From positions 61,263,783 to 61,327,782 of the forward strand of contig CM057228.1 in assembly GCA_029891385.1 (NCBI GenBank): a stretch of 64,000 bases of DNA, in the 5' to 3' direction. The DNA comes from Erythroxylum novogranatense. Its lineage: Eukaryota; Streptophyta; Magnoliopsida; Malpighiales; Erythroxylaceae. The translations under genes were made by a program, and so were the position numbers. The notes beneath the pieces are model-generated. The model had not been told where the DNA came from. It was given only the letters and a program-made list of their open reading frames with translations, and searched no databases. Shown here piece by piece: positions 24,604 through 37,217 of this stretch (positions within the stretch are counted from its first letter, which is position 1; each line of letters opens with the position of its first letter).

Positions 24604-27600
24604 TGTAACATCCATCCCAGGGAAGGGTAGAATAATCATTTGGAGCGGGTTCTAAGTGTTTAAGATTGCCTTGGCGTGTTCATGCATACACATACACGTA
24701 AATAGTGGAACGGTAACATAATTCACTTATAAAGCATCATAAGAAGATCACAATATTTTAAAACCAACTTTTCTTTTTCCTCATTGCATTTCAAAAAATC
24801 GAAGTCTACATTGACTTTCAACATTATCCATATGTACATCATCAGAAACCTAATACAATAGTACTACATGAATGAGGAAAGTGCATCAAGTTATCTAAAC
24901 CACCCAAAGAACCCCGGTGACCGACCTTTGAGCTATGATCTCTCTCACCAATCACAATCTACCGACTAGTAGGGCCTCTTTAGTAGTTAGAGTCGTCTCT
25001 CGGTCACGAAAAGACAACGTTACAATTTTGGTGAGTTTTGCGAACTCAATGAGGTGCCCATCATCGATGGTTCACTCAATTCATGCATCACGTCATTACA
25101 CATAACATATTAATCACAACATGGCATAATCATAATGTATCACCTCTCACCTTCAGAACAATCATATCGATCATATTATTCATACTAAACGCACATATTA
25201 ATTAGAATTGCAATACACGTGAGACTCACTTTCATTTATTATTGTCATTATGACCGAGTGCCTTTTCATTCGCTCATATCCCTTAGTAGATATCGAGCAG
25301 TAACATAACTTGTCCTATATCCCTTAGTAGATATCGGGTACATTCACAATCGAGCCCAAGGCTCTAATCACATTCTGAGCTTTAAGCTCTTTATCCTGAC
25401 GACTCCGGTCATAACTTCCTTTATCTTTCATGCATTCATGAAATGAATGTTTCACATAACATAACTTTAGTCAATCACATGGATGCACATTCACTTTTAG
25501 ATCACATTCATAGTCAGACCTTAGTCCAACATTCAACAGAACTGCTGAGCACATTTTTTTCATTCATATGCATACTCACAACCTTCACATTTGAAGCACT
25601 TATTTCATCATGTTCACATACAAGGAGCACGTAATTAACTCGTTTATACATCAGAATCACCGGAACTTCATTGTCCGAAAACAACAAAATCAAACCACAT
25701 CAATATCATTATTCAAAACATCTTCTACAACAAACAATTAATTGAGTGAGACCATCTAAGTTACTCACAGGTTACTCCCGAAGCTAATGCCTGGAAGATC
25801 CGCAGCGTCACGGAAGTTGACGCCCAGTTGCTCCTCTATAACAAATAACATATACGATATCACAATTTACACCATTAAGGGCGTTCAATAATGCACATGC
25901 ATGAAATAATTTACATACAATGCATGTTCATGATAATTCTCGGGTATCATTCCATGGTTCTTCTCAACACCATCCCCATACCAAAGTTCATTTAAGTATA
26001 ACTAACACTTAGGTTTATGCCTCTTTAGAATCATTGAAATCACAATTCATTTCTCACTAACTTACTTTCATCTTAGTTCTATCGTCTCATTTTGTATCGT
26101 CTCATTTCTACCGTCTACTTTTCCATCGTCTCATTTCTATAAATGCTTTTCTATAAATGCCTTTTCTATCATCTCATTTTCTATCGCCCGCTTTTCTATC
26201 TTCTCATTTCTATCGCCCTTTTCCATTGTCTCATTTCTATCGTCTCATTTTCTATAAATCTACTTTTCTATCGTCTTATTTCTATCGTCTCATTTTCAAT
26301 AAATACCTTTTCCATCGTCTTATTTCATCTCATTTTCTATAAATCGCTTTTCCATCGTCTTATTTCTATAAATGCTTTTCCATCATCTTATTTCTATAAA
26401 TCCGCTTTTCTTCCATCTGCTTTTTATCGTCTTATTTCTATCGTTTACTTTTCTTCCGTCTGCTTTTCTATCGTCTGCTTTCTTCCATCTGCTTTTCTAT
26501 CATCTGCTTTCTTCCATTCAAAACATCTCCACTTACAAGAATCATAACTTTTGACTCCGATATCCAAAATTTTCATACTATATACCATTGGAAAGATAAA
26601 AGAAAGCTCTACAACTTTTCAGAAGGCAACTTTGCCAGAATCTATCTAAATCAAGCCCATATTTTCTCCCGAAATCAAAAAAAGAATTTTTTTACAATCA
26701 GCTTTCAACACTTTACCTTTAACTCATCTCCTACCCGAATTATCTCTTTCATCCAACTCCAAAAATCACTTTTACAAAACTCAATGCTCATAACCTTTCA
26801 AACACTAAATTAACACCGTAACAAAAATTTTCATCCTCCAACAACACAGTATTTATGAACAAACACATAAATGTCATTTTTCATGCAGATGATAGTAACT
26901 TAGCAATTTGTTGCATGAATCCCCAACTCTAAAATATTTATTTACTACTTACCTGTTGAAACTCCAAAATCTTCAAGCCCTATTCTCCACAAAATTTTCG
27001 TACTTCTTTGAGTGAAATGATCAGCCCCTGGTTTTTTCTTAAGATAAAGGACACAAATGGCAAAGTAGGTTTGGTGAAAGAAAAGAAAAATACAAAAGTC
27101 ACTTAGAAGGTATTTGATGGAAAACTCTGTGTTTTCAAAAAGAAGTTCTTGAAAGATGATAATAAAGAAGGGACTTGGACAAGACTTAACCTGTCAATTC
27201 TCAAAGAATAGTAACCTACTTCTAGCAAGAATACAAAAGCCTAAGTGACACTTGTCACTTACCCAATACCCAAGTTCCAACTTAGTTTTTTTTTAAACTC
27301 ACTCCCTTGACTGTTATCTTTACAATCCAACTATCTCCCAAGCTTCTTTTAATTTCTTGTTTCCTATTATATATATATATTTCTCAATACTCCATAATTT
27401 TCAAAGGAAACTCCTAAATTCACCAACACCTACACATATGGCATTTCCACCAATCACTAATATTTCCAATATGAAAACATTCAAAATTCTCAAATCAATC
27501 TAATTATACCCGGAATTATTCATGAATGTGTGTACAATTATTTTCATGTGCAAATAAATTCACTATTTATGTATAAGTGTATGGCATATCATGCATGACC

Positions 27601-27677
27601 ATGGAAATGCATCTCCAACTCTCACAAATCACTCACATTTACTATTCTAATCCTCCCACAAGTAATGGGATGTTACA
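24604..27677 (-). repeat. element 2, 5' LTR
   Basis: A 3,074-bp LTR reading TGTAACATCC...GATGTTACA at its edges. It is mirrored at 38197-41282. It holds the minisatellite at 26075-26520, in which several units read TATAAAT where the mirror copy reads TATCGTCT. There is no primer binding site beside its inner edge. Confidence 0.9.
26075..26520. repeat. pyrimidine-rich minisatellite in 5' LTR of element 2
   Basis: The same array type as 13895-14400. At least seven units have AAAT-containing words in place of CGTCT, which makes this copy unlike both other copies. Long frames across it are not genes. Confidence 0.88.
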
Positions 27678-28655
27678 CTATTCTTTGGAACTTTAGGTTA
27701 GAGTTGCTTGATTTTATAGTGGAACACAAACAGTAAAATGTAGGAAACTAGGAATCACTTTTGGAATCTAAGAAAAGAATTACACCTTTTAGTTGTAAAC
27801 ACAAGTTTATATATAAAAAGCATATATTATTGTTGAAGGATAAGTTCACATTTATATAGATGTTCTTAAAATCCTTATTCTAGTATAAAAGAATTCTTAA
27901 CAAATTTAAATCTTATTCTAATAAAAATTATATAAGTTTAAGTCTTAAACAATGACAATAACATATATAAAACTAGAGTAATATAGTTATCTTACTATCT
28001 TCCTACTACTTCCTACCTAATAAGAAATCGTCACATAATTTAAATTTCAGTCTTTGTTGTTTTTATTGTCAATTCAATTTTAGTATTTCATCCCACTAAA
28101 TTAAGGCTTAAATTTCATTAATTTTTCACTTTTATTTCTTTTGTATACTTTAAAAATTTTCATCACCAAAATAATGGTAGAATTGATAGTATATTATATC
28201 CGATAATTTCAAACTACATTACTTAATCACATTGTAATAAACATGTTCATGTTATCAATTTACCAAGCAAATTTAACCAACTATTGAACAAAATTCTAAA
28301 TCAATATGACCAACCAACTGTAACTTCTAAAAAATAAGTACTTCACTTTATTAAATTGATCCGATGAGGTAAATTTGAATGTCTTACAATTTGAGACAAT
28401 GATGATGGAAAAAACAATAATATAACACAGTCAACTCCAAAAGAAATATATAAGAATTAATATCCATAATACCCTACAAAATCACCACAACACAAGATAA
28501 ACCATAGAAAAACTAAAATCCATTAAGAGCTTCTTGTACTCTTAGCCTGCAAAATCACCATAAACTAAGATAAACCATGAAAAATCTAAAATCCATCAAG
28601 AGGCTTCTTGCACTTGTAGACTACAAAATCATCATAACCTAAGATAAATTGCTAT
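27678..28655. other. unclassified AT-rich flank between element 2 and the CACTA-like element
   Basis: There is no gene or known repeat terminus. The last part (28476-28655) has two full and one partial copy of a 74-bp unit beginning CAAAATCA. The whole segment is repeated in reverse at 37218-38196. It probably represents older host DNA of the locus. Confidence 0.6.
28476..28655. repeat. 74-bp tandem repeat, 2.4 copies
   Basis: Units start at 28476, 28550 and 28624 and contain AGATAAACCAT and TTCTTG words. The third unit is cut off where the CACTA terminus begins at 28656, showing the transposon landed inside the array. Confidence 0.8.
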
Positions 28656-31390
28656 CACTATAAGAAAATAACATATTATCGATGGAAAATTACCAGAAAA
28701 AATTTCATAATAAATTAGACTACAAAAATTGATTTTAGTTGATAAATTTATCAAAAAATGGTTTTTTACGACAAGCAAAATTTTTGTCGGTAAACATTGA
28801 GAGAAATTATTCCCGAGATTTTGTCGACAGAATATAGTGACAGAATAGTAAATTTTGTTGTAAAAATAGGCAGCAGTAGGTGGCAAGAAAATTATGCATC
28901 TAATTTGTCGGTAAATGTCAGTTTCTTCAAAAATTGAAATGTCATTGTTTGGTCTAAAACCAAACGATGTCTTTTTGAATAGCATCATAAGCCACCCAAA
29001 ACCCTTCCTCCCCTCTTTCATTTTCTCTCTTCTTCCTTACTTCATAGTCATTGGCCCTCTTCCTCCCAAGCATTGAATGTCAATTTTTCCTTGTTTCAAT
29101 CCATTGTAAATCATTTTCAGGAAAGTTTGCTCTTATATTTCCCAATGTCTCCAAAAAATTCATTGTTAGTGTTAAACGTGGGTGGGTTTTCATGGATTGT
29201 GGGTATATGAACATGGGTGGGTGGGCTTTCATAAATTGTGGGTATTATGCATTTTTACCTAATGTGGTTAGTTTATTTGTTGTTTGAATGTGTTTTTGTT
29301 GGTAAATAATGGAAAAAATGTAGTGATTTTGTTATTACTTAGAGGCAATTCAGGTTGCCTATGAATTGTTCGATGAAATGTCTCTAGGGATGTTGGTGAG
29401 ACTTGGTTAATGCTTGGAATTTAAAGAAAATGCCTAGAGTAGTTACATAAGACTTGAAATGGAAAATTAACAATTATATGGAAGGATTTCATATAATATA
29501 ATAAAATTGGACAATTATATGAAAGGTGATATTTGAGAAACAATTAATGAGCATTTTATCTATTAATATTGTAGAAGTTAAATATAATTCAATATTTGAT
29601 TATGTAGATAAGTTGAGATTTCTTAGTTATCCTAATGCTTACAATTGCGTTTAAGTTTGCTTTTGTACTAGTTGAATAATGAATTCTTATCACAATTGAT
29701 TTGATCCAATAACTTAAGAAGTGTTGATGTATGTCAAGAGTTGGTATATCTTGAAATACATTTATGACTTCAATAATTATCTCCATATGATTGTATATTT
29801 TGTTTATTATATTATGATATATATATAGATAATGTAGATATAGATGTGGTTATTCATCATTTTAAAAGTTTAGTCGAAAAATATTTGATGAATAAAGATA
29901 TATCTATTTGTTAATAATCATGTATTTATTTAATCAATTTTTTATAATTATGTATGATTTCTTTTATGAGTTCTTTTTAAATAAAAGGATGTGATGTGAA
30001 GTGATGCCACATTGTATCATAATCTTCTTTTAGCTTCTTGTTAAAGTATGTTATTGGTTTTGTGTATCTCTAAAACCAAATTGATATATTGATCACTCCT
30101 CTAAACAATAGGCTCTAAAAGTTGTTTAAATATTAGGATATTTGACATTTATATATGTTTTCATACCTTTCAACACAAGTCCTACTTCATGGATCTATCT
30201 ATGACTTTTATGGAAGAGATAAAGTCTTTGGCATGCCCGAGTCCCTAGGCCATGAATCTTCTTATTTCTTTTGAAATTAATGCATGATTTCTACCACAAA
30301 TGTGTCCCTATATTATGGATCATGTTATCTCTCTTGTAGTTAGCATACGATTTTTAGCATAAATATGGCTTAGGACTTATTACACAATAAAATTTCTTCA
30401 ATTTCACAACAATCTCTCTTCAGCCCTATTCTAGGTCATGTCTCTTATTTTACTTAATCTACATAAGACATGAGTTAGCATATGGGCATAGATAGAAAAC
30501 ATCGCCAATCCATGTCCGTTCAAGAATTATAATTTTCTTCATATTTTTGCTTAAAATAGCCTCTAATTCTTAAGTAATTTCATCATATAGTTAATTTATT
30601 ATAATTATATGAAAATAAATCTAAGTTAAGTAAAATAAGATAATTTGACATGAAAATGAAACAAAATACTTTTTAAAATGTACATTTTAATTCACATTAG
30701 ATATTCCCATGCTTACGCCTTTGCTCGTCCTCACGTAAATCAATTTCAATCACTCTTAACTTAAATATGTGACAAATTTAAGGAAGCGAAATAGATATAT
30801 TAGAGAAATCAAGGTTATTCATCATCTACTCAATCGCAATATTCATCAACTAGAAAGGCATTCAAATACTTGCATTTAATTCTTAATCAAATTAATTTAA
30901 TCTAACAAACCTTTCAAATAATAACTTAATCCATATAATTTAGTCTCTAACTTAGAAAAGTCACCTGTTTGAAAATGTATCATTTCATTTGCCTATCTAA
31001 AAGGTTAGAGGTACTATTATTCTTCCTCTAAAAGTTACTTGTTATTTCAATTTGATGTTCTTGGTTTTTGATAATTGAATTTGTTTCTGTAGGAAAATTT
31101 TAAGATACGGAGTAAGCTTCCTAAGATTAAGAGTATTAGTTTTCTTTGGCAAGTAAGATTATTGGCTTCTTCTCTTTCTATTAGTCATAATTATTTCCTT
31201 TTTAGATTATAATGCATATTTAGTTTACTAGTATTTATGTCTTTATTAATATTTCATAATAAATTTTAATTTTGTGTATTTTTTAAATGAGTCAAGGTTC
31301 AATACACTTTATTCCTTTGTTTTTTCTCATATTGATCTTTTAATAACATGTACCAAAAGTTTGTAATAGAATTAATTGACCAATGCTACT
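28656..31390 (+). mobile_element. CACTA-like transposon, 5' part
   Basis: It starts CACTATAAGAAAAT, the classic plant CACTA terminus, and carries subterminal words GTCGGTAAA (28786 and 28906) and GTCGACAGAA of the type bound by CACTA transposases. I recognise no transposase, so it is non-autonomous. The 237-base frame at 29051 and the others have no recognisable product. A short PPR-like scrap lies near 29350. At 31390 the sequence jumps to a second copy of 29008 onward; the true continuation is seen at 50872-53107. Confidence 0.75.
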
Positions 31391-32330
31391 CCTCCCCTCT
31401 TTCATTTTCTCTCTTCTTCCTTACTTCATAGTCATTGGCCCTCTTCCTCCCAAGCATTGAATGTCAATTTTTCCTTGTTTCAATCCATTGTAAATCATTT
31501 TCAGGAAAGTTTGCTCTTATATTTCCCAATGTCTCCAAAAAATTCATTGTTAGTGTTAAACGTGGGTGGGTTTTCATGGATTGTGGGTATATGAACATGG
31601 GTGGGTGGGCTTTCATAAATTGTGGGTATTATGCATTTTTACCTAATGTGGTTAGTTTATTTGTTGTTTGAATGTGTTTTTGTTGGTAAATAATGGAAAA
31701 AATGTAGTGATTTTGTTATTACTTAGAGACGAATTCAGGTTGCCTATGAATTGTTCGATGAAATGTCTCCTAGGGATGTTGGTGAGACTTGGTTAATGCT
31801 TGGAATTTAAAGAAAATGCCTAGAGTAGTTACATAAGACTTGAAATGGAAAATTAACAATTATATGGAAGGATTTCATATAATATAATAAAATTGGACAA
31901 TTATATGAAAGGTGATATTTGAGAAACAATTAATGAGCATTTTTATCTATTAATATTGTAGAAGTTAAATATAATTCAATATTTGATTATGTAGATAAGT
32001 TGAGATTTCTTAGTTATCCTAATGCTTACAATTGCGTTTAAGTTTGCTTTTTGTACTAGTTGAATAATGAATTCTTATCACAATTGATTTGATCCAATAA
32101 CTTAAGAAGTGTTGATGTATGTCAAGAGTTGGTATATCTTGAAATACATTTATGACTTCAATAATTATCTCCATATGATTGTATATTTTGTTTATTATAT
32201 TATGATATATATATAGATAATGTAGATATAGATGTGGTTATTCATCATTTTAAAAGTTTAGTCGAAAAAATATTTGATGAATAAAGATATATCTATTTGT
32301 TAATAATCATGTATTTATTTAATCAATTTT
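31391..32330 (+). mobile_element. CACTA-like transposon, direct duplicate of 29008-29940
   Basis: A nearly identical direct copy of 29008-29940, including the MALFLPSIECQ frame. It has slightly better sequence in the PPR-like scrap (31739-31803). It is joined on the left with about 1 bp and on the right with about 3 bp (TTT) of microhomology. The right neighbour is in the opposite orientation. Confidence 0.88.
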
Positions 32331-32646
32331 AGAAATGAAAATTACCAACTACATGAGTCATCTAAGAAATAGCCATCGGTAATCTTTAGCGTCGAATAGA
32401 AATATACCGTCAATAATTTACTAACTAATAATTTTTTCCATCGGTATTTATGGACTGAAATTTTAAGTCATGAGTAACTTTATCGATGAAATATTTCTAT
32501 TCCTTTGGTAAATAATTTTGATGGACAAAGTATTGAAAATTCGCCGAACATTTAGCAATGATAAGTTGTTTTTTGTGGGTAAATTTTGCGATGGATATTA
32601 TATGTGCATTGATAATTGACTTTTATTTAAAGCTTAAATCTTCTTA

Positions 32647-33304
32647 GAGGGTGCTTGGTTGATGATTTAGAAAGGGTTAATAGGTAAGAAACGAAAAGTG
32701 AGTAGTTGGTTATTGATTATCATTATAAGAGTAATAGTTTGATATCTAATATTTGAAGAATTCTCCTTACCTCTATTTGGTAAAGGAATGAAATTTATTC
32801 TTTAGTAGTGATTTCTTTTTAAAAATATTTTAATGCTAATTAATCAAATGCAATTAATTCATTAAAATATAATTAATTAAATCATTAAAATATAATTAAT
32901 TACAATATAATTAATTAAAATAAAATAAAATAAAAGAATAAATTAATTAAAATATAATTTATTCATTAATTAAAATATTGTAATTAATTAAAATATAATT
33001 AATTAAAATAAAATAAATAAATAAATAACTATATTATAATTAATTAATTATAATATAATTAATTAAAATATAATTCATTAATTAATTAATATATTGTAAT
33101 TAATTAATTACAATATAATTAATTAAAATATAATAAATTAAATAATTAAAATATAATAAAATTTTATTTCTCAATATTTTTACAAACCAACCACTATCAA
33201 TGGTAATGGTAATCATTCATTCTTCTTAACCAACAATCGTAATTATAATGATAATATTCATTCTCATTTCTATTACCATTCTTCCATAAGAACCAACCAC
33301 TCCC
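32647..33304. mobile_element. Harbinger/Tourist-type MITE nested in the CACTA-like element
   Basis: The termini are GAGGGTGCTTGGTT and the complement of GGGAGTGGTTGGTT, flanked on both sides by TTA (32644-32646 and 33305-33307). A 3-bp TTA duplication and a GGGTGNTTGGTT-like end are typical of PIF/Harbinger MITEs. The interior is dominated by AATTAATT/AATATAATT low-complexity sequence. It is 658 bp and non-coding. Confidence 0.85.
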
Positions 33305-33593
33305 TTATATTTATATAGGTTGGTAGGCAATAATATGGTTTGGATCATAGATATATTTCCTCAGCGTCTCTACAAATATAAACATCATGAAAATATTAAG
33401 TGCATTAGTAAAACCAAATGACATAGTAATTAGTCATATGAATCCAAATTAGATTCATTGTTTCAAATTATATAAGTTTACATAGCATAGAATTGATACA
33501 TTATTTTTACTAACATAATTACCAATAATATCTACAAGAGCAAAATCCTTTCCTAAAATATGAAATTAATAATCCCTAAGTTTATTAGTGTGA

Positions 33594-33945
33594 TTTTATC
33601 TGAATTTTGGTTATAAAAGATAGACATAGATGGTGTAAGTAATTAAATTCACTTAAAATCACACGATTATGTAAGTGATTTTATCTGAATTTTGGTTATA
33701 AAAGATAGACATAGATGGTGTAAGTAATTAAATTCACTTAACATCACACGATTATGTAAGTGATTTTATCTGAATTTTGGTTATAAAAGATAGACATAGA
33801 TGGTGTAAGTAATTAAATTCACTTAACATCACACGATTATGTAAGTGATTTTATCTGAATTTTGGTTATAAAAGATAGACATAGATGGTGAAAGTAATTA
33901 AATTCACTTAACATCACATGATTATGTAAGTGCTTCTGAATGTAC
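33594..33945. repeat. 85-bp tandem repeat, about 4 copies
   Basis: Units begin at 33594, 33679, 33764 and 33849 with TTTTATCTGAATTTTGG. Copies are almost identical, which suggests recent expansion. The same array is inverted at 51435-51783. There are no unique spacers, so it is not a CRISPR-like array. Confidence 0.9.
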
Positions 33946-36900
33946 TATTATAAAAGACATAGATGATGTATATGACATATAAATATGAACTTACTATAAC
34001 AAATGATTTAAGATGCCATTTCTTATACCACAATTCTAACACACAACATCTGTAAATTCCATAGTTGTTTTATTCATCAATAGGCATATATACTTAGCTT
34101 AAAGTGTTATCCGATCTCTATAATCCAACTCAATAACAATGTATAAAAAAAGTATCTTACCTAAGGTAAAATTGTTATTATTTTAATATTGGTATGATGC
34201 AGAAACATTTCAACTCCCTACATTAAAAGGGAGGTTAGACATACAAATAGGAAGGTTTAAAATCTTGAAACAAACAACTACAACCTATCTATATATGTAT
34301 ACAATACTTAATTCATTAACTTCAAAAATATTAAGCGCATTAGTAAGACCAAATGACATTTTAATTAGTCATATGAATCTAAATTACATTCACTATTTCA
34401 AATTTTACAAGCAATTTTCCTAATTGTGGAAATTATACAAATTGAAAAAGTAACCTAAAACATTCATTAGAAACAAAACTAACCATATAATGGCTAGGCT
34501 AGTAGCATTGGTCAATTAATTCTATTACAAACTTTTGGTACATGTTATTAAAAGATCAATATGAGAAAAACAAAGGAATAAAGTGTATTGAACCTTGACT
34601 CATTTAAAAATACACAAAATTAAAATTTATTATGAAATATTAATAAAGACATAAATACTAGTAAACTAAATATGCATTATAATCTAAAAAGGAAATAATT
34701 ATGACTAATAGAAAGAGAAGAAGCCAATAATCTTACTTGCCAAAGAAAACTAATACTCTTAATCTTAGGAAGCTTACTCCGTATCTTAAAATTTTCCTAC
34801 AGAAACAAATTCAATTATCAAAAACCAAGAACATCAAATTGAAATAACAAGTAACTTTTAGAGGGAAGAATAATAGTACCTCTAACCTTTTAGATAGGCA
34901 AATGAAATGATACATTTTCAAACAGGGTGACTTTTCTAAGTTAGAGACTAAATTATATGGATTAAGTTATTATTTGAAAGGTTTGTTAGATTAAATTAAT
35001 TTGATTAAGAATTAAATGCAAGTATTTGAATGCCTTTCTAGTTGATGAATATTGCGATTGAGTAGATGATGAATAACCTTGATTTCTCTAATATATCTAT
35101 TTCGTTTCCTTAAATTTGTCACATATTTAAGTTAAGAGTGATTGAAATTGATTTACGTGAGGACGAGCAAAGGCGTAAGCATGGGAATATCTAATGTGAA
35201 TTAAAATGTACATTTTAAAAAGTATTTTGTTTCATTTTCATGTCAAATTATCTTATTTTACTTAACTTAGATTTATTTTCATATAATTATAATAAATTAA
35301 CTATATGATGAAATTACTTAAGAATTAGAGGCTATTTTAAGCAAAAATATGAAGAAAATTATAATTCTTGAACGGACATGGATTGGCGTATGTTTTCCTA
35401 TCTATGCCCATATGCTAACTCATGTCTTATGTAGATTAAGTAAAATAAGAGACATGACCTAGAATAGGGCTGAGAGAGATTGTTGTGAAATTGAAGAAAT
35501 TTTATTGTGTAATAAGTCCTAAGCCATATTTATGCTAAAATCGTATGCTAACTACAAGAGAGATAACATGATCCATAATATAGGGACACATTTGTGGTAG
35601 AAATCATGCATTAATTTCAAAAGAAATAAGAAGATTCATGGCCTAGGGACTCGGGCATGCCAAAGACTTTATCTCTTCCATAAAAGTCATAGATAGATCC
35701 ATGAAGTAGGACTTGTGTTGAAAGGTATGAAAACATATATAAATGTCAAATATCCTAATATTTAAACAACTTTTAGAGCCTATTGTTTAGAGGAGTGATC
35801 AATATATCAATTTGGTTTTAGAGATACAAAACCAATAACATACTTTAACAAGAAGCTAAAAGAAGATTATGATACAATGTGGCATCACTTCACATCACAT
35901 CCTTTTATTTAAAAGAACTCATAAAAGAAATCATACATAATTATAAAAAATTGATTAAATAAATACATGATTATTAACAAATAGATATATCTTTATTCAT
36001 CAAATATTTTTCGACTAAACTTTTAAAATGATGAATAACCACATCTATATCTACATTATCTATATATATATCATAATATAATAAACAAAATATACAATCA
36101 TATGGAGATAATTATTGAAGTCATAAATGTATTTCAAAGATATACCAACTCTTGACATACATCAACACTTCTTAAGTTATTGGATCAAATCAATTGTGAT
36201 AAGAATTCATTATTCAACTAGTACAAAAGCAAACTTAAACGCAATTGTAAGCATTAGGATAACTAAGAAATCTCAACTTATCTACATAATCAAATATTGA
36301 ATTATATTTAACTTCTACAATATTAATAGATAAAATGCTCATTAATTGTTTCTCAAATATCACCTTTCATATAATTGTCCAATTTTATTATATTATATGA
36401 AATCCTTCCATATAATTGTTAATTTTCCATTTCAAGTCTTATGTAACTACTCTAGGCATTTTCTTTAAATTCCAAGCATTAACCAAGTCTCACCAACATC
36501 CCTAGAGACATTTCATCGAACAATTCATAGGCAACCTGAATTGCCTCTAAGTAATAACAAAATCACTACATTTTTCCATTATTTACCAACAAAACACATT
36601 CAAACAACAAATAAACTAACCACATTAGGTAAAATGCATAATACCCACAATTTATGAAAGCCCACCCACCCATGTTCATATACCCACAATCCATGAAAAC
36701 CCACCCACGCTTAACACTAACAATGAATTTTTGGAGACATTGGGAAATATAAGAGCAAACTTTCCGAAAATGATTTACAATGGATTGAAACAAGGAAAAT
36801 TGACATTCAATGCTTGGGAGGAAGAGGGCCAATGACTATGAAGTAAGGAAGAGAGAGAAAATGAAAGAGGGAGGAAGGGTTTTGGGTGGCTTATGATGTT

Positions 36901-37217
36901 ATTCAAAAGACATCGCTTGGTTTTAGACCAAACAATGACATTTCAATTTTGAAGAAACTGACATTTACCGACAAATTAGATGCATAATTTTCTTGCCACC
37001 TCTCGCTGCCTATTTTTACAACAAAATTTACTATTACATCACTATATTCGTCGACAAAATCTAGGAATAATTTCTCTCAATGTTTACCGACAAAATTTTG
37101 CTTGTCGTAAAAAACCATTTTTGATAAATTTATCAACTAAAATCAATTTTGTAGTCTAATTTATTATGAAATTTTTCTGGTAATTTTCCATCGATAATAT
37201 GTTATTTTCTTATAGTG

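Larger units (their letters stand above)
12415..27677 (-). mobile_element. element 2: Ty3/gypsy chromovirus, internally deleted and carrying a nested solo LTR
   Basis: The 5' LTR is 24604-27677, the internal region 20379-24603 and the 3' LTR 12415-20378, which is interrupted by 15215-20034. The outer LTR edges read TGTAACATCCC...TGTTACA. A polypurine tract borders the 3' LTR. On the other side the 5' LTR runs straight into mid-gag, so the primer binding site, leader and start of gag are gone. The flanking five bases are CAATT (12410-12414) and CTATT (27678-27682), one mismatch from a target duplication. The two LTRs disagree over the outer 113 bp, so the left end may be recombinant. All coding frames are broken. 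Confidence 0.88.
20724..31390 (+). repeat. left arm of a 10.7-kb inverted repeat
   Basis: The reverse complement of this arm is 34501-45229. It includes element 2 internal region and 5' LTR, the 27678-28655 flank and the first 2.7 kb of the CACTA-like element. Long stretches are identical, including premature stops; differences are small and clustered. The spacer 31391-34500 consists of further copies of CACTA sequence. Confidence 0.93.
32331..37217 (-). mobile_element. CACTA-like transposon, inverted copy, nearly full length
   Basis: On the minus strand it runs from the CACTATAAG terminus at 37217 to the equivalent of 53045, lacking about the last 60 bp. It is the most complete single copy (4.9 kb). 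It shows the element's internal order: subterminal repeats, the 29008-31390 segment, the 85-bp tandem array and a Harbinger-type MITE near the 3' end. No transposase was recognised. Positions 34501-37217 mirror 28656-31390, and 32331-34500 mirror 50872-53045. Confidence 0.78.

Noticed and set aside
29051..29287. 78-codon frame beginning MALFLPSIECQ, found in four copies
   Set aside because: The copies exist because the CACTA segment was duplicated. The frame has no recognisable domain, and conservation of such recent copies is uninformative.
33594..33945. CRISPR-like array
   Set aside because: It is a plain tandem repeat with no unique spacers, in a plant nuclear transposon.
28656..37217. 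One 8.6-kb CACTA element with kilobase-long inverted ends
   Set aside because: Both ends are the same 5' terminus in opposite orientation, and the mirror symmetry continues about 8 kb beyond each end into flank, LTR and pol. It is a rearrangement, not a normal pair of transposon termini.
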